Below, one piece after another: positions 5,189-6,886 of a stretch of 6,886 nucleotides of DNA. Source of the stretch: a bacterium (GTDB lineage: Bacteria > Patescibacteria > Microgenomatia > Levybacterales > UBA12049); the NCBI GenBank assembly GCA_021825955.1, contig JAKAEH010000045.1, positions 1 through 6,886 on the forward strand, in the 5' to 3' direction. How positions within the stretch are numbered: the stretch's first letter is position 1; each line of letters begins with the position of its first letter. Position numbers and translations under genes: made by a program. The notes beneath the pieces are model-generated. The model was not told the origin of the DNA, made no database searches, and worked only from the letters and a program-made list of their open reading frames with translations.

Positions 5189-6295
5189 ATGGAAATATTA
5201 ATATTGAATTGGAGAGATACCAAAAACCCCCGGAGCGGGGGAGCAGAAATAGTTACGCTTCAACATGCTAAAGCATGGGTAAAAAAAAGGCATAGCGTTA
5301 CTTGGTTTACATCTGAATTTGAAAACAGTAAAAAAGAAGAAAAAATTGAAGGTGTAAATATTGTGCGACGCGGTAATTTTTTAACGGTCCTCTTTTATGC
5401 TTTTGTTTATTACTTATTTGCGGGAAACAAATTTGATGTTGTTGTTGACGAGATCCACGGTTTGCCGTTTTTCACGCCATTATATGTGAAAAAACCAAAA
5501 ATTGCTTTTATACACGAAGTAGCAGACGAGATATGGGACTATATGTTTCCTTTTCCCATAAATAAAATAGGAAAGTTTTTAGAGCCTTTGTATTTTAAAC
5601 TTTATAAAAACGTTAAATTTTGGACTGATGCCGATTCAACAATTGATGATTTGGAAAAATATGGAATAAAAAGAAAGAATTGCACAGTAATAAATTGTCC
5701 GGTAGAAAATAATCCTCTTAAACCGCTTCCTAAAAAAGAGGCAACTCCTACGTTTATATTCGTATCAAGGGTAGTGAAGATGAAAGGAATAGAAGAAGTA
5801 ATAAGAGCGTTCTTCTATATATTGCGTGAATTAAAAGATGCGAGGCTTTGGATTGTTGGTGACGGAGAGGAAGGTTATGTTAACGAGCTTAAAGATACAA
5901 TGCAAAGCTATTCCATAAGTCCAAAAGTAAAATTCTTTGGCCACTTGTCCGAAGAAAAAAAACTGGAACTTATTAAGAGAGCCCATCTGCTTTTACATGC
6001 TTCGGTAAAAGAGGGCTGGGGATTGGTTGTTATAGAAGCGGCAAGTCAGGCAACGCCATCTGTTGTTTACAACGTATCCGGACTCAAAGATTCGGTAAAA
6101 AACGGAAAGACAGGAATAGTTTTGGAGGAAAATTCAGCAAAAGAAATGGCAAAACAGGCAATAGCTTTAATTAAAAATAAAAATAGATATGAGCAGTTCC
6201 AAAAAAATTGCCTGCAATGGGCAAGAAGTTTAACATGGCCAAAGGCTACCCAGCAAAGCCTGGATTTACTTGACCAAGTAAGTGGTAAGAGGTAA
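5189..6295 (+). CDS. GT4-family glycosyltransferase (complete)
   Basis: This 368-residue GT-B retaining glycosyltransferase has a normal full length for the family. The N-terminal domain opens with MEILILNWRDTKNPRSGGAE, whose Gly-rich loop SGGAE (16-20) is typical, and contains FIHEVADEIWDYMFPFP (107-123) near the acceptor site. The C-terminal donor domain begins at TFIFVSRVVKMKGIEEVIRA (188-207). It carries IVGDGEEGY (222-230) and the EX7E motif KEGWGLVVIEA, with glutamates at 275 and 283, then ATPSVVYNVSGLKDSV. It has no predicted membrane span apart from a hydrophobic patch near 63-78 that could help membrane association. It would act on a lipid-linked glycan in the cytoplasm; the sugars are unknown. 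The start has no Shine-Dalgarno motif and follows the IVP gene by 34 nt. The end carries a small direct repeat, ggtaaga twice, overlapping the stop. Confidence 0.93.
   Translation: MEILILNWRDTKNPRSGGAEIVTLQHAKAWVKKRHSVTWFTSEFENSKKEEKIEGVNIVRRGNFLTVLFYAFVYYLFAGNKFDVVVDEIHGLPFFTPLYVKKPKIAFIHEVADEIWDYMFPFPINKIGKFLEPLYFKLYKNVKFWTDADSTIDDLEKYGIKRKNCTVINCPVENNPLKPLPKKEATPTFIFVSRVVKMKGIEEVIRAFFYILRELKDARLWIVGDGEEGYVNELKDTMQSYSISPKVKFFGHLSEEKKLELIKRAHLLLHASVKEGWGLVVIEAASQATPSVVYNVSGLKDSVKNGKTGIVLEENSAKEMAKQAIALIKNKNRYEQFQKNCLQWARSLTWPKATQQSLDLLDQVSGKR
5227..5241 (+). other. G+C-only hairpin at codons 13-18 of the GT4 gene
   Basis: The sequence cccccggagcggggg forms a 6-bp all-GC stem with a gag loop, 39-53 nt into the coding region. 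It encodes the N-P-R-S-G-G part of the Gly-rich loop, so protein constraint may explain part of it, though the C5 and G5 runs are striking in AT-rich DNA. Any effect on translation is speculative. Confidence 0.45.
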
Positions 6296-6307
6296 GAGAA
6301 TAATTTC

Positions 6308-6400
6308 AAATATGCAAATGACGAATACGTAAATGAATGATTCAATTATTTAATCATTAATGGATTCATTTGGAATTTGCTTATTTGCTTATTAGGTTAT
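6308..6400. repeat. Hairpin-forming dispersed repeat, copy B
   Basis: This is the second copy of the repeat at 3905-3980, again just after a stop codon and before the next gene. It contains aaatgaat (6331-6338) pairing with attcattt (6364-6371). An alternative stem is aatgatt (6336-6342) with aatcatt (6352-6358) over a 9-nt loop. Outer gcaaat/atttgc elements lie at 6314-6319 and 6383-6388. Its middle has diverged from copy A, yet pairing is kept in other registers. The rest of the spacer to 6411 is AT-rich with no clear promoter. Confidence 0.78.
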
Positions 6401-6410
6401 TAAAAATATT

Positions 6411-6442
6411 TATGAACTTTAAAACTTTTAACTTTATAAACT
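6411..6442 (-). repeat. Dispersed AT repeat encoding the N-terminus of the GT39-type gene
   Basis: A reverse-orientation unit of the agttataaagt family; actttataaact (6431-6442) is identical to 5170-5181. It includes the ATG at 6412 and codes for about ten residues (MNFKTFNFIN). The flippase start at 800 (MNIINFKNII) is built from the same kind of repeat. Confidence 0.7.
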
Positions 6443-6886
6443 TAAAGAAATATAGATACATGTTTCTTTTATTAATCATGGTATTGGGTTTTGTTCTGCG
6501 GTCCAACAATCTGTATACGTGGCCAAGATTAGGAGCTACTTTTGACGAATATGCGTGGACGTGGCAGGGGATAAGTATTATACAAAACCACGTACCAATT
6601 TCGTGGTCTCCCCTCTCCCCATATAAGGATGTTAAGAATATTACCTATCAAAAAACCCATTTTTTTATAGTGAAGCCGTATCTTGAGCATCCTCCCCTTT
6701 TCGGGCTTGTAGCCGGCTCTTACGCACTTCTAAACGGTGCAAAGGGGATGTTTGATGTTAACTTGCACGATATAAGGGGATTGGCTCTTCTTCTTGGAGT
6801 TTTAAGTATATTTATGGTATATGTCTTCGCAGCAGAGGTTTACGATTATAAAATAGGGCTGTTGGGGTCTTTGATTTATGCGACCG
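6412..6886 (+). CDS. GT39/ArnT-like membrane glycosyltransferase, N-terminal part (3' end outside window)
   Basis: The reading frame is open from ATG 6412 to the window edge (158 codons). It resembles the GT-C class of polyprenyl-phosphate-sugar-dependent transferases (PMT/ArnT, GT39/GT83), which act on the outer face of the membrane. A basic segment (LKKYRY, 11-16) precedes transmembrane helix 1 (17-29), followed by the first loop with the acidic motif FDEYAW (44-49), where this class has its catalytic acidic residues. EHPPLFGLVAGSYALLNG (92-109) is typical of the family, and helices follow at about 96-110 and 122-142. An in-frame ATG at 6460 would still leave helix 1, so the start is uncertain. 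The GT2 at 4025 is a plausible producer of its lipid-linked donor. Confidence 0.8.
   Translation, partial: MNFKTFNFINLKKYRYMFLLLIMVLGFVLRSNNLYTWPRLGATFDEYAWTWQGISIIQNHVPISWSPLSPYKDVKNITYQKTHFFIVKPYLEHPPLFGLVAGSYALLNGAKGMFDVNLHDIRGLALLLGVLSIFMVYVFAAEVYDYKIGLLGSLIYAT

Noticed and set aside
6067..6345. Minus-strand frame opposite the end of the GT4 gene
   Set aside because: It is antisense to well-conserved GT4 coding sequence and has no recognisable motif.

Overview
The window is an AT-rich stretch of bacterial DNA with every gene on the + strand. It is most simply read as part of a cell-surface polysaccharide or glycoprotein-glycan locus. The gene families present suggest a Candidate Phyla Radiation (Patescibacteria) bacterium, possibly Microgenomates-like: compact GT4, GT2 and GT39-type transferases, a MOP-family flippase, a stand-alone 23S-intervening-sequence (four-helix bundle) protein and a Fic-wHTH protein. 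Start sites lacking Shine-Dalgarno motifs and spacers full of short repeats fit the same picture. This placement is an inference from gene content and style; no rRNA or ribosomal protein gene is present to confirm it. Stops are TAA and TAG and Trp is TGG, so there is no sign of the TGA-recoding seen in Gracilibacteria/Absconditabacteria.

Layout: (1) 2-712, the C-terminal part of a GT4 glycosyltransferase, whose interdomain linker holds a tandem heptanucleotide repeat. (2) 713-799, a spacer made largely of an inverted AT-rich repeat. (3) 800-2122, a polysaccharide flippase. (4) 2123-2198, a spacer with a perfect 20-nt tandem duplication. (5) 2199-3210, a Fic-domain gene broken by two -1 frameshifts, both near poly-A tracts, with Fic motif and winged helix otherwise intact. 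(6) 3211-3339, a spacer with overlapping palindromes. (7) 3340-3903, an RmlC-like cupin sugar epimerase homologue. (8) 3904-4024, a spacer with a hairpin-forming repeat. (9) 4025-4789, a polyprenyl-phosphate-sugar-synthase-like GT2. (10) 4810-5154, a four-helix bundle (IVP/S23 family) gene bracketed by inverted repeats. (11) 5189-6295, a complete GT4 glycosyltransferase. (12) 6296-6411, a spacer with a second copy of the hairpin repeat. (13) 6412-6886, the start of a GT39/ArnT-like membrane glycosyltransferase that runs off the window.

How the genes may work together (inference): the cupin homologue would act on a nucleotide sugar and the GT4 enzymes would build a lipid-linked glycan. The flippase would move it across the membrane. 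The GT2 would charge polyprenyl phosphate with a sugar, and the GT39-type enzyme would use that lipid-linked sugar on the outer face. The Fic remnant and the IVP gene are not obviously part of this pathway and look like accessory insertions.

The most unusual feature is the non-coding layer. One AT-rich repeat family (core agttataaagt and its complement) lies in three junctions, supplies start or stop codons to several genes, and forms inverted arms exactly around the IVP gene. A second, hairpin-forming repeat family occurs twice. The IVP gene with its inverted repeats is the best candidate here for an undescribed small element.
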